Assembly (NCBI RefSeq): GCF_034262375.1
Contig: NZ_CP139558.1
Coordinates: 1,984,001-2,048,000 of the forward strand
From: Mucilaginibacter sabulilitoris
Lineage (GTDB): Bacteria > Bacteroidota > Bacteroidia > Sphingobacteriales > Sphingobacteriaceae
Length of the DNA stretch: 64,000 bases
Reading direction: 5' to 3'
This document shows, piece after piece, positions 1-8,207 of the stretch (positions are counted from its first letter, which is position 1; every line of letters begins with the position of its first letter). The position numbers were made by a program, and so were the translations under genes. Under the pieces are notes generated by a model. That model had not been told where the DNA came from. It worked only from the letters and a program-made list of their open reading frames with translations, and made no database searches.

Positions 1-1095
1 GTAAAATACCCGATCTTTGCGTCGAAATTAAATATCCCGGGATATCGCCTGATCTGGGTGCGTAAGGAGTTTAATGTGGGTGCTAAAACTCCGGCGCATG
101 ATCTTTATCTGTCATTGGGCGAGGTAAAAATGCAGGACATTACTTATGTGAATGGCATAGAAGTGGGGCGTGATAACAGGGAAGACCAAAGAGTTTACAG
201 AATTCCTGCCAAACTAATAAAGAAGGGGAGGAATACTATTACTATTCGCTGGCTGTCCGAGTGGGGATATGGCAGAATTGGCAATCCTGGAGATCATCCG
301 GCAGTATATTCTGCAGATCATAAATTTAATATTCCGTTAGAAGCAGAATGGGCTATTGATGAAAATATTGAGCCGCCTTTGATAACCTCAACCTCTTTTA
401 GCGGCCAACCAACAAGCCTGTACAACGCCATGATTGCACCGATTGTTAATTATGGCATTAAAGGCATTTTATGGTATCAAGGAGAGGGCAATGCCGGTAA
501 TGCGGAACAATACAAATCGTTACTCCCATTGCTTTTGACGGATTGGCGAATCAGGTGGCAGCAAGGGAATCTCCCTTTCCTATTGGTGCAGTTGCCGAAT
601 TATAGCTATGGCGGAAATGGTTGGATAACACTTAGGGAAGCACAGTCGCAATTATTGAAATACCCCAATGTTGGCATGGTTATTACCACTGATGTTGGCG
701 ACTCGACAGATGTGCATCCCAAAAATAAAAAGCCAGTAGGTGAAAGGCTTTATTTAGCAAGTGCAAAAGTGGCATATGGGAAGGATATTGAATATTTAGG
801 CCCAACCTTTGATGGTTTGGTGTGCCAGGGAGACAGTGCGATGATATCTTTCTCCAATATCAGTAATGGATTAATGGTTAAGGCACAAAGAGAGCTAAAG
901 GGCTTTACAGTTGCGGCTGATGATAAGAAGTTTTATCCTGCAATTGCAAAATTAACTGGTGATCGGGTGATTGTTAGATCTGATTTTGTGAAAAAGCCGG
1001 TAGCAGTGCGTTATAACTGGAGCGCAAACCCCGGCGGTAATCTATATGATAAAAACGATCTTCCTGCCGGTCCCTTTAGGACAGATAATTGGTAG
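1..1095 (+). CDS. Sialate O-acetylesterase-like SGNH esterase, 3' part (5' end outside window)
   Basis: The frame is open from base 1, so the start lies upstream of the window and about 365 C-terminal codons are present. The family removes O-acetyl groups from sialic acids or other glycans in the periplasm. What shows this: a jelly-roll-like stretch with DITYVNGIEVG, then the esterase core with GILWYQGEGNAGNAEQYK and the late DVHPKNKKPVGERL block, which supplies the Asp-x-His of the catalytic triad. The Ser block (GDS-type) is not in the window. It ends with a short beta-rich tail and a TAG at 1093-1095. Substrate cannot be told: many Bacteroidota homologues act on plant glycans rather than sialic acid. 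Nothing downstream on the same strand looks co-transcribed. Confidence 0.85.
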   Translation, partial: VKYPIFASKLNIPGYRLIWVRKEFNVGAKTPAHDLYLSLGEVKMQDITYVNGIEVGRDNREDQRVYRIPAKLIKKGRNTITIRWLSEWGYGRIGNPGDHPAVYSADHKFNIPLEAEWAIDENIEPPLITSTSFSGQPTSLYNAMIAPIVNYGIKGILWYQGEGNAGNAEQYKSLLPLLLTDWRIRWQQGNLPFLLVQLPNYSYGGNGWITLREAQSQLLKYPNVGMVITTDVGDSTDVHPKNKKPVGERLYLASAKVAYGKDIEYLGPTFDGLVCQGDSAMISFSNISNGLMVKAQRELKGFTVAADDKKFYPAIAKLTGDRVIVRSDFVKKPVAVRYNWSANPGGNLYDKNDLPAGPFRTDNW

Positions 1096-1520
1096 TTTAA
1101 TGGAATTTATCTGTATTTTCTGCTCCCCTGGTATCTCCTTAAGACTCTTGATGATAGTTGTAATATGTCGCGGATTTTATCGCTCGATATTGTGGTTAAC
1201 TTTAAAGGTCAGGTGCTTTGTCCAATGGCAGCCTGCCGATGTCAATCTGCATGGCTTTATATCCCCCATCTAAAAACGAGCGGTAGCAGTTCAGATCCTT
1301 TTTTATGACTACCCGTAAATGCATTTATAATTTTAACTCGTTTACTTTTGGTAAAGGTTAAAGTTTAGTAAACATAATTCACATTTCAAAAAGCTAGTCT
1401 AATATAAATAGAGCTTATACAAACAACTCGCTATACTTATATTTAAATACGTAAGGAAGACGGCTACTGGTGTCGGCAATCCCTTACAGCAAAACAATAC
1501 CTGGCTGCTTATACGGCTTT
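1096..1520. other. Gene-poor spacer with one possible 40-residue minus-strand ORF
   Basis: There is no convincing gene in these 425 bases. A minus-strand ORF at 1202-1324 reads MHLRVVIKKDLNCYRSFLDG and continues for 20 more residues. Its composition looks coding, but it is short and I do not recognise it. The stretch at 1310-1450 is AT-rich. Confidence 0.3.
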
Positions 1521-2147
1521 CTATCGAAAATTAAGTCGGGACGAAGGTTGGCTGCTTCGGAAACTATCCTGTAATTCCCGCTTTACGAGGTTCATATCAT
1601 TACCTAATATCTCATAAATAGCTTCATACTGCCCGCAAAGATCAAATATGCTTTGGTTATACAGGCCATAAAGTCCTTCCTTTTCTTCACCTTCTGCCTT
1701 CATAAGGCGGTCTGCGATATCCAAATTTTTCAGAAATAGTAAATGGGTCATGGTATTGACCGCAATAATATCGTTGCGGGAGAGGGTTACATCAAAGTAA
1801 AGCCCGATCAGGTTATGTTTCCAGTTCTCCTCGTTCAGTTTTTGCAGGTGCGTGTCCACTTTTTTGATCTCTTCGTTCAGAAATTTCAAACTTGATTCAC
1901 TTCGTGCATCATTCCGGTTCTTTCGGTAATTGATATTCTTCTTTAAAATGGCCATCGTCTCCCCGGTCATGAAATAATAACTTTCCGCGATCTCAATTTT
2001 CTTACTCCTATATTGATTTTTGACCTCATTATCATATTTTCGTTTGTCACTGACATAAGTAAATAACCCGCTTAAAGCCTGGGTTAGTGTAGCACCTGCC
2101 AAACCGGAGAAGGCGCTAACAGCTAGGAGGGTGCTATTATCCGGCAT
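1521..2147 (-). CDS. Hypothetical protein with N-terminal hydrophobic segment and coiled-coil body
   Basis: 208 residues, not recognised. Residues about 7-32 (LLAVSAFSGLAGATLTQALS and following) form a glycine/alanine-rich hydrophobic segment that could be a membrane anchor. Then comes a strongly charged helical region (about 35-110, rich in Lys/Glu/Asn), which suggests a cytoplasmic coiled coil. The rest is predicted helical with no motif. The gene stands alone: no same-strand neighbour is within 600 bases. The start ATG is followed at once by the hydrophobic segment, which supports it. An anchored cytosolic helical protein, as in some phage-defence or stress accessory genes, is only a guess. 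Confidence 0.6.
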   Translation of the reverse strand: MPDNSTLLAVSAFSGLAGATLTQALSGLFTYVSDKRKYDNEVKNQYRSKKIEIAESYYFMTGETMAILKKNINYRKNRNDARSESSLKFLNEEIKKVDTHLQKLNEENWKHNLIGLYFDVTLSRNDIIAVNTMTHLLFLKNLDIADRLMKAEGEEKEGLYGLYNQSIFDLCGQYEAIYEILGNDMNLVKRELQDSFRSSQPSSRLNFR

Positions 2148-2262
2148 AAAAAATCTTTCCCCAAATATAACGCTTTTGATTGTAAATTGCTAATTTTTTT
2201 AGTAAAATGTAAAACAGCATCAATTTAAGACCCAAATCTCGGCATAGAGCCGCTTAACCGAT

Positions 2263-2445
2263 ATGCCGGCAGATGTTGGCCATATCAAAAACAACTATGA
2301 CGTGGTAAGCACGAGCTATGATTTTACCAACCAGCCGGACAGCACCACGGGTGACAAGCGATATCAGGATAAGACACATTTACCAAATGTAAATACAAAG
2401 GCGCCCCTCGTATCTGACGTTAAGCAAATAAATGCCATTCCTTAA
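2263..2445 (+). pseudogene. Possible relic of an RHS/YD-repeat protein
   Basis: A 60-codon ORF contains NNYDVVSTSYDFTNQPDSTT. This resembles the SYDFTGxxxST repeat unit of long Bacteroidota RHS-type surface proteins. The similarity fades after about residue 30 and there is no continuing gene on either side, so it is best read as a scrap left by deletion. Similarity is judged by eye; it could be a chance ORF. Confidence 0.3.
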
Positions 2446-2549
2446 AATACCATACCAGCAGCGCGATTGTGATTTGATAAATGATATGAGAAATATTACC
2501 TACTTGATGAAGGAATTTTGCGTAAAATTGCGCTTTATTTAGTTTTTAA

Positions 2550-3077
2550 ATGATAACTAAGCAGATAAAATCGGCCATTCGTGATATTCCTGACTTTCCT
2601 AAGCCAGGGATTATTTTCAAAGACATTACACCTATACTTAAGTACCCGGTTTTGTGCACTAATATCATTGGTGCTTTTGTTGAACAATTAAAGGGTACGC
2701 AAATAGATATAATAGCCGGTATAGAAAGCCGCGGCTTTTTGTTCGGGCTTATGCTGGCTACTAAACTGGGTATTCCGTTTGTGCCTATACGCAAAGCGGG
2801 TAAGCTACCGTTTACCATAAAGCAAAAAGCGTATAAGCTCGAGTACGGGACAGCTATTATTGAATGCCATACCGATGCTTTTGAACCTGGCCAGCGTGTA
2901 CTGATCCATGATGATTTGCTCGCTACCGGCGGTACCGTAACAGCAGCAAGTGAACTCATTGCCGAAATGGGGGGGATCATAGCCGGTTTCTCTTTTGTGG
3001 TAGAGCTTGGCTTTTTAAAAGGCCGCGAACGTATAGCCCCTATAAGTGATACTTTGGTGATATTAGCACAATACTAA
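2550..3077 (+). CDS. apt: Adenine phosphoribosyltransferase
   Basis: 175 residues, the normal length for Apt. The enzyme converts adenine and PRPP to AMP in the cytoplasm (purine salvage). Seen in the sequence: N-terminal IRDIPDFPKPGIIFKDITPIL (the adenine-side hood motif), GIESRGFLFG around residue 60, and the PRPP-binding loop VLIHDDLLATGGT around residues 117-129, followed by a C-terminal FVVELGFLKGR. The start ATG follows an AT-rich leader with no Shine-Dalgarno sequence, as is common in this phylum. It is a single-gene unit. Confidence 0.96.
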   Translation: MITKQIKSAIRDIPDFPKPGIIFKDITPILKYPVLCTNIIGAFVEQLKGTQIDIIAGIESRGFLFGLMLATKLGIPFVPIRKAGKLPFTIKQKAYKLEYGTAIIECHTDAFEPGQRVLIHDDLLATGGTVTAASELIAEMGGIIAGFSFVVELGFLKGRERIAPISDTLVILAQY

Positions 3078-3345
3078 GACGAGATTTTGGGTGTTCGTTT
3101 TTGAAGGGGCGAACGCCATCGAACGAGTGCTAACACGATAGTGTAATTAACAACCTGAAGGGAACGTAAAAAAAACATGTAACTGGCTCACTTTCAATAT
3201 CAATATTTTGTTTTTTGCTCTTGTTAATAAGGCAGTAGAAACATACATAGCTGGACCGAAGAAGAAATTTAAGGTTGTGCTAAAGAATTGATTTGGAGGA
3301 TTATAATTTAACTAGTGTTGGACTTCATTGAGTTAGGAGTTTAAT

Positions 3346-3490
3346 TTACTGACCGTGTTTGTTTTGCCCCTGGCTCTTTCTTCGCTCAGGTTCCAAAGCT
3401 TTGACTGCATTTTTTTGACCGGTTGCAAGTTCGGCACCCTGTCCATCGCAGGTGATTGGCACATAAACATCAAATATTTACTTTTTTCAT
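3346..3490 (-). pseudogene. Small broken ORF of unknown function
   Basis: Read from the ATG at 3490 the frame gives MKKVNI and then TGA. Shifting one base gives FDVYVPITCDGQGAELATGQ and about 20 more residues to a TAA at 3346. The combined length (145 bases) is one base out of frame, so a single-base insertion or an assembly error splits a gene of about 47 codons. Family unknown. Confidence 0.35.
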
Positions 3491-3558
3491 GTTAAACTGT
3501 GGAGATACGGTTCTGCCAATGAAAGCCAGGCTTAACCTGACCTTTGGGGAGGGCTGAA

Positions 3559-4152
3559 TTACCTATTCGCTTTGATCCGGTGGATGACCTCAGCCAGCAG
3601 GTCCCTGTCAACAATGTCGCCGCTGGTGACTTCCCAGCTCTATCCGGGTGGCCGGTTCGTCGTTGACCAGTAAGATAAACTGGCCCCCCCATTTCCTCGA
3701 TGCCGGTATGATAGGTTGTCTGGTTTTTGCCGTACCGGAAACGCAGGTCGATATCTTTTTGGGACGTTGCTGCTTTGGGCAAGGATACGGTTTTCGGTGA
3801 TCAGGGTTTTGCCGGACATATAATCCTGGATGGAGTCAATGAGTTGCCAGACTTCTGTTTCGGTCAGCTGTTTGCTTGCATATTTCTATTCGAAAAAGCC
3901 GATGCCTTTGAAATGGAGCATGCCGAGATATCCTGGACGGTTCTCCCGCTGGGTTTCGAAGTGCTCCATATATTGGTCGCGCATCGCCTCCGCGTCATAG
4001 CGGTCGCTGTCTTCCATGGGGTATCCCTGGCAAAGGTGATAGGAGCCGGTCGGCATAAAGGCATCGCCCTGTTCCACTCATACAGGCATTACCTCGATCA
4101 GGTTCCAGGAATTATCCTGCCGTTTGATCTCGATGGTTACCGGGTTATTCAT
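3559..4152 (-). pseudogene. Multiply broken gene of unknown function (about 198 codons)
   Basis: From an ATG at 4152 the frame reads MNNPVTIEIKRQDNSWNLIE and then hits TGA at 4080-4078. It continues as DAFMPTGSYHLCQGYPMEDS to TAG at 3888-3886, then LTETEVWQLIDSIQDYMSG. A frameshift near 3775 leads to DIDLRFRYGKNQTTYHTGIE, another near the G-run at 3690 leads to FILLVNDEPATRIE, and a third restores EVTSGDIVDRDLLAEVIHRI and a TAA at 3559. Two stops and about three shifts mean the gene is dead. Parts in the middle are still open and would look like short genes. I do not recognise the family. Confidence 0.6.
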
Positions 4153-4274
4153 GGGGCAAAAATGTAAAAAATTGTTTGTTCTTAGGCTAACTTCTCGGCG
4201 TGGTCAAAAGTTTTACCATGGGGATAGGGGTGTGAAAAGGAACTGTCCGATGCTATTTTGAAAAGTCTGGTTAG

Positions 4275-4505
4275 TCAGGTATAATGCGCTTCAATATGAT
4301 CGCAGATGCTTTCCAGCAGTTTCCTTCTAAGCGGGTCGCCGGATAATTGCTGCCAATGTCCGGCTTTGTTTTTGACCGTCGCGATCACGAGGCCATCCTG
4401 CTCAATGCCGAATTGGTGTTCATTTTCGGTGATGCGGTAGTGGTGCTTGATGCCTGAGATGATGGCATCATAAGGAAAGCTGTGCAGTTCCTCTTCCGGT
4501 TCCAT
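4275..4505 (-). CDS. Small hypothetical protein (76 aa)
   Basis: Starts MEPEEELHSFPYDAIISGIK and looks like a compact alpha/beta protein: alternating strand-like ITENEHQFGIEQDGLVIATV and a C-terminal helix LRRKLLESICDHIEAHY. No signal peptide and no known motif. It lies 23 bases downstream of another small, frameshifted minus-strand ORF, and both probably belonged to one operon. Composition supports a real gene; function unknown. Confidence 0.6.
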   Translation of the reverse strand: MEPEEELHSFPYDAIISGIKHHYRITENEHQFGIEQDGLVIATVKNKAGHWQQLSGDPLRRKLLESICDHIEAHYT

Positions 4506-4528
4506 ACGATCTAAGCAGTTGTAACGGC

Positions 4529-4676
4529 TTAGTTGTTTGCGATGGTCGGCTGGTTTAAAGCTGGTTCCAGCAGCAGAAAGACCTCAGAGAGGCTTGCGGG
4601 TTGGTGATAAAAATGCGCCTTTGTCATTGAACTGCATATAGAAACGGAGCATATGGCCCTTATGCAGCACGTACAT
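4529..4676 (-). pseudogene. Small frameshifted ORF upstream of the 76-aa gene
   Basis: The ATG at 4676 opens MYVLHKGHMLRFYMQFNDKG and continues to LSPTRKPL before a stop. In the next frame SLSEVFLLLEPALNQPTIAN runs on to a TAA at 4529. The total length is one base off a multiple of three, so an intact gene of about 48 codons was split by one base. Could be a sequencing error. Confidence 0.35.
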
Positions 4677-4858
4677 AGAGTCTTAAAAACAACTCTAGGG
4701 TCAAACATCGGCTAAAAACGGACGATAGCTGTTCGATTTTGATGCAATGCGAGGATTGAATTTTATTTAAGAAACTAATATTCAATGATTTATAAATTGG
4801 GCATAATATTTAGTAATATTGGTAATTAATGCCCTTGTAATCACTTATAACACTGGTT

Positions 4859-7225
4859 ATGATCAAGAATTACCTAAAAATTGCCTTTCGTAACTTAAAG
4901 AAAGATAAGCAATTTACGCTATTGAATGTGCTTGGCCTCTCTGCGGGTTTAGCTTGTACCTTAATGATTTATTTATGGGTACATGATGAGTTAAGCTACG
5001 ATAAGGTTTTCGAGGACGATAGCCGGATATATCAGGTTATGGAACACCGTAAAACAGGGGGAACAATAACTTTATCTGATGAATCGTCAGGACTGATGGG
5101 GGATGTGTTAAAAGTGCAGGTACCCGATATTGAGTATGCAGCAGCTGTTGCCCCGGCAGATTGGTGGCAAAAATTTACGCTCTCTGCCGGCAATAGAAAC
5201 TTTAAGGCTACAGGGCAATATGCGGGTAAAGACTATTTTAATATTTTTTCATTTAAGCTGATAGATGGTGAAAAAGGAAGAGTGCTTAATGACAAAAATT
5301 CTATTGTTATTTCTGATGAGCTTGCCCGAAAATTATTTGGCACAGCAAACCATGTTATAGGCAAAGACATCCGGTTTCAGCATGATAAGGATTTTTTTGT
5401 TTCCGGTGTTTTTGAAAAGACGCCATCCCATTCTTCGCAACAGTTTGATTTTGTATTATCGTTTGAATATCTAGCAGATGTGCAAGGCTGGGTTAAAACC
5501 TGGGGCAATACCGGTCCACATACTTTTGTTAAGCTTAAAAAGGAAGCGGATGCTGATCTTGTAAATAAGAAAATCGCCAATATCATTAGGGCCAACAGCG
5601 GTGATACTACCCGCAGTGCTTATGCCATGCGTTTTTCTGATAATTACCTGAAAAATACATTCAATCATGGTTCACGAGTGGGCGGGCGGCTTGAATATGT
5701 AAAATTGTTTTCGCTCATTGCTATTTTTATATTGCTGATAGCATGTATTAACTTCATGAACCTGTCAACGGCAAAGGCATCCGGCAGGATGAAAGAAGTG
5801 GGGATCAAAAAAGTAGTTGGCGCCGCTCGCAGCCAATTGGTGTTGCAGTTCCTCACAGAGTCATTACTCATGGCGACAACCACCATGTTATTTGCTATAG
5901 CAATTGCATGGCTGCTGTTACCACAGTTTAATCAATTGACGGGTAAGGATATTGAGCTGACTTTCGACGCACCACTCATCCTGACGCTGGCAGGCATCAC
6001 CCTCTTTACAGGGCTGGTTTCCGGGAGCTACCCGGCGCTGTACCTGTCGAAATTTAATCCGCTGGCTATTTTAAAAGGGAGGTTGGATTCATCATTCGGA
6101 GAGCTGGTCGCTCGTAAGGGCCTTGTGGTATTTCAATTTGGTCTCTCGGTCATACTTATTGTTTCCGTATTAGTAGTATATAAACAAGTACAATTTATAC
6201 AAAGTACTATGCCTGGTTATAATAAAGATAATGTGATCTGGTTTAATTCAGAAGGCAAACTTGCCGGTAACGAAGAAACGTTTGCTGCCGAATTGAGAAA
6301 GGTACCAGGAGTGATAAACGCCAGCTTTACCCAGCATAATATGGTAGGGCGTACTTTTGGCACAAACAACATCAGCTGGGACGGCAAAAACAGCAGAGAA
6401 TCTGTTTACTTTGAAGGTTTTTTTGGCGGGTTCAACTTTATTGAAACCATGGGAATGCGTATGGCCGCCGGCAGATCTTTTTCATCGGATTTTGGAGCAG
6501 AGGGTGGAAAAGCAATATTGAATGAAACAGCGGTTAAAGTCATGCATCTAAAAAATCCGGTAGGAAAAAACGTGAATTTTGGCGACAATAAGCTTCAAAT
6601 AATTGGTGTAGTTAAGGATTTTCACTTTGAATCATTACATGAAACCGTAAAACCATCTTTCATTGTGTTCGCAAACGGCACAAGTCCATATTATAAAATG
6701 ATGATCAAAATCAAAGGTGAACATCAAAAAGAAATTATTTCACAAATACAGCACCTTTATGAGGCGTATAACCCAGGGTTCCCTTTTGCCTATAATTTTT
6801 TAGATCAGGCTTATCAAAAACAATATGAAACTGAGGTTCGGGTAGCTGTTTTAGCCAAATATTTTTCCGCCCTGGCTATACTCATTTCGTGCCTGGGGCT
6901 TTTTGGTCTGGTTGCCTTTACTGCACAAAAACGACGAAAGGAAATAGGCATTCGTAAAGTAATTGGCGCGTCAGTCAACAATATCACGATCATGTTGACT
7001 AAAGATTTCCTGAAGCTTGTACTGATAGCCATCCTTATAGCATTCCCGATAGCATGGTTGATCATGAACCAATGGTTGCAAGGCTTTGCCTACCGGATTA
7101 GCATTGGGCCCGCTGTATTTTTGATCACATGTTCCTCAATTGTTTTAATAACGCTGGCAACCGTGAGCTTTCAGGCCATAAAAGCCGCTACCGCTAACCC
7201 GGTAAAGAGTTTAAGAAGTGAATAA
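4859..7225 (+). CDS. ABC transporter permease, MacB/FtsX type (two FtsX domains)
   Basis: 788 residues, normal for the long Bacteroidota members of this family. Order: first membrane helix (residues about 20-42, LLNVLGLSAGLACTLMIYLW), periplasmic MacB_PCD domain (about 45-270), first FtsX domain with three helices starting near 280 (FSLIAIFILLIACINFMNLS), a fourth helix near 425, a second periplasmic domain (about 450-665), and a second FtsX domain (about 670-788) ending FQAIKAATANPVKSLRSE. No ATPase gene is next to it, so it is an orphan permease that must borrow a MacB/LolD-type ATPase. The family moves lipoproteins, peptides or drugs, or signals across the envelope; substrate unknown. Confidence 0.93.
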   Translation: MIKNYLKIAFRNLKKDKQFTLLNVLGLSAGLACTLMIYLWVHDELSYDKVFEDDSRIYQVMEHRKTGGTITLSDESSGLMGDVLKVQVPDIEYAAAVAPADWWQKFTLSAGNRNFKATGQYAGKDYFNIFSFKLIDGEKGRVLNDKNSIVISDELARKLFGTANHVIGKDIRFQHDKDFFVSGVFEKTPSHSSQQFDFVLSFEYLADVQGWVKTWGNTGPHTFVKLKKEADADLVNKKIANIIRANSGDTTRSAYAMRFSDNYLKNTFNHGSRVGGRLEYVKLFSLIAIFILLIACINFMNLSTAKASGRMKEVGIKKVVGAARSQLVLQFLTESLLMATTTMLFAIAIAWLLLPQFNQLTGKDIELTFDAPLILTLAGITLFTGLVSGSYPALYLSKFNPLAILKGRLDSSFGELVARKGLVVFQFGLSVILIVSVLVVYKQVQFIQSTMPGYNKDNVIWFNSEGKLAGNEETFAAELRKVPGVINASFTQHNMVGRTFGTNNISWDGKNSRESVYFEGFFGGFNFIETMGMRMAAGRSFSSDFGAEGGKAILNETAVKVMHLKNPVGKNVNFGDNKLQIIGVVKDFHFESLHETVKPSFIVFANGTSPYYKMMIKIKGEHQKEIISQIQHLYEAYNPGFPFAYNFLDQAYQKQYETEVRVAVLAKYFSALAILISCLGLFGLVAFTAQKRRKEIGIRKVIGASVNNITIMLTKDFLKLVLIAILIAFPIAWLIMNQWLQGFAYRISIGPAVFLITCSSIVLITLATVSFQAIKAATANPVKSLRSE

Positions 7226-7866
7226 CGCCTTGTTCGGCGGTAATTTACTTTCTATTACGTCTGAGCCCACTAAGAATTGTAAGCAGTGGTACTAAAGCCG
7301 ATTAATTTATTGGCAGTACTACACATGTATGATGGCCGGATATGCAGACGGGTGAGCTTGGACCATACAGAAATAAAACTATCAATTTACCTTGACCGAA
7401 AACCTGGCGATGGCCAAATCGCTATTTAAAGTTCCGTCCTTTATCCAGATAATTTTCGGGCACGCGTACCTGCATACCCGCTTTCAATATTTACGAAAGG
7501 ATACAAAATCAACAGCAAAAGGAGCTAAATCATTGCAATTCAAATTGTTGTATTTTTTTGTGCTTAATACGCTATCGTATACATCGATTCACTACAAAAA
7601 GGTGAGTAATTCAGTGCCTACTAAAATGGAATCAATACATACAAAAAACACCTGCGATCAAATTGATTACCGGTGTTTCTTTAAGTTAAAGGATTATGGT
7701 CCTATAAATAAAAATCAGGTGCCTGCATATCGAAGTATCGTCTGCGGGCATAATATCGGGCTGGCTATAGGAGGATTAAATGTTTACTGCAACAGAAACG
7801 GACAGCGGGTGTTTGAATTTGTAGTTAAAGATTAGTTGTTCAAGCTCATCTCGAACTACTAATCTC
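7226..7866. other. Gene-free spacer behind the first permease
   Basis: An open frame at 7392-7835 (+) exists, but its composition and lack of any recognisable motif argue against a gene. An imperfect hairpin with arms AAACACC and GGTGTTT lies around 7645-7680. Otherwise nothing is supported here. Confidence 0.4.
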
Positions 7867-7945
7867 TCAAATTAATAATTCACTCCTCAAACTTTTCACC
7901 GGGTTAGTCCATGCCGCTTTCACCGCCTGGACTTGCGCCGAAATG
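7867..7945 (-). pseudogene. C-terminal scrap of a third FtsX-type permease
   Basis: On the minus strand these bases read TISAQVQAVKAAWTNPVKSL followed by RSE and a stop a few codons later. This is the family-specific end of the neighbouring permeases (TISFQAIKAAIANPVKSLRSE). The match stops abruptly on the upstream side near 7945, so only about 25 codons survive. It is in the opposite orientation to both flanking permease genes. The remains of an insertion-sequence end lie some 50 bases beyond the break. Confidence 0.7.
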
Positions 7946-7995
7946 GTGTGGTCTCATTCATCATAATCTCCACCTAAAATTGCTCAACCGTAGGG

Positions 7996-8020
7996 AAAAT
8001 AGTCAATTCCGGACGGGTCA
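7996..8020. repeat. Solo terminal inverted repeat related to the IS at 46.2-48.0 kb
   Basis: AATAGTCAATTCCGGACGGGTCA here matches the right end of the IS3-family element (TATAGTCTTTTCAGGACGGG plus TCA) at about 19 of 25 positions, including the last ten bases. No transposase remains beside it. It marks an old insertion or deletion that removed the rest of the permease scrap at 7867-7945. Confidence 0.45.
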
Positions 8021-8207
8021 AATCTATCCGGTTTTGATACAAAATAAAGCTGTGCACGTTCGGTTTCGATACAGTATAAAGGTTGGTTTTTATGTAATTT
8101 GTTAAAAATCAATAATTTAAATATTTGGCATGTATTTTACGCTATCAATTTAGTTTTCAAGGCTATTATATCTTATATGTAATACGTACAATATAATACT
8201 TATAATT

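Noticed and set aside
2546..2980. Long antisense ORF across apt
   Set aside because: It mirrors the codon structure of a certain gene on the other strand.
7392..7835. 147-codon plus-strand ORF between the two permeases
   Set aside because: No recognisable domain, odd composition, weak start, and it covers a hairpin; neighbours are debris.
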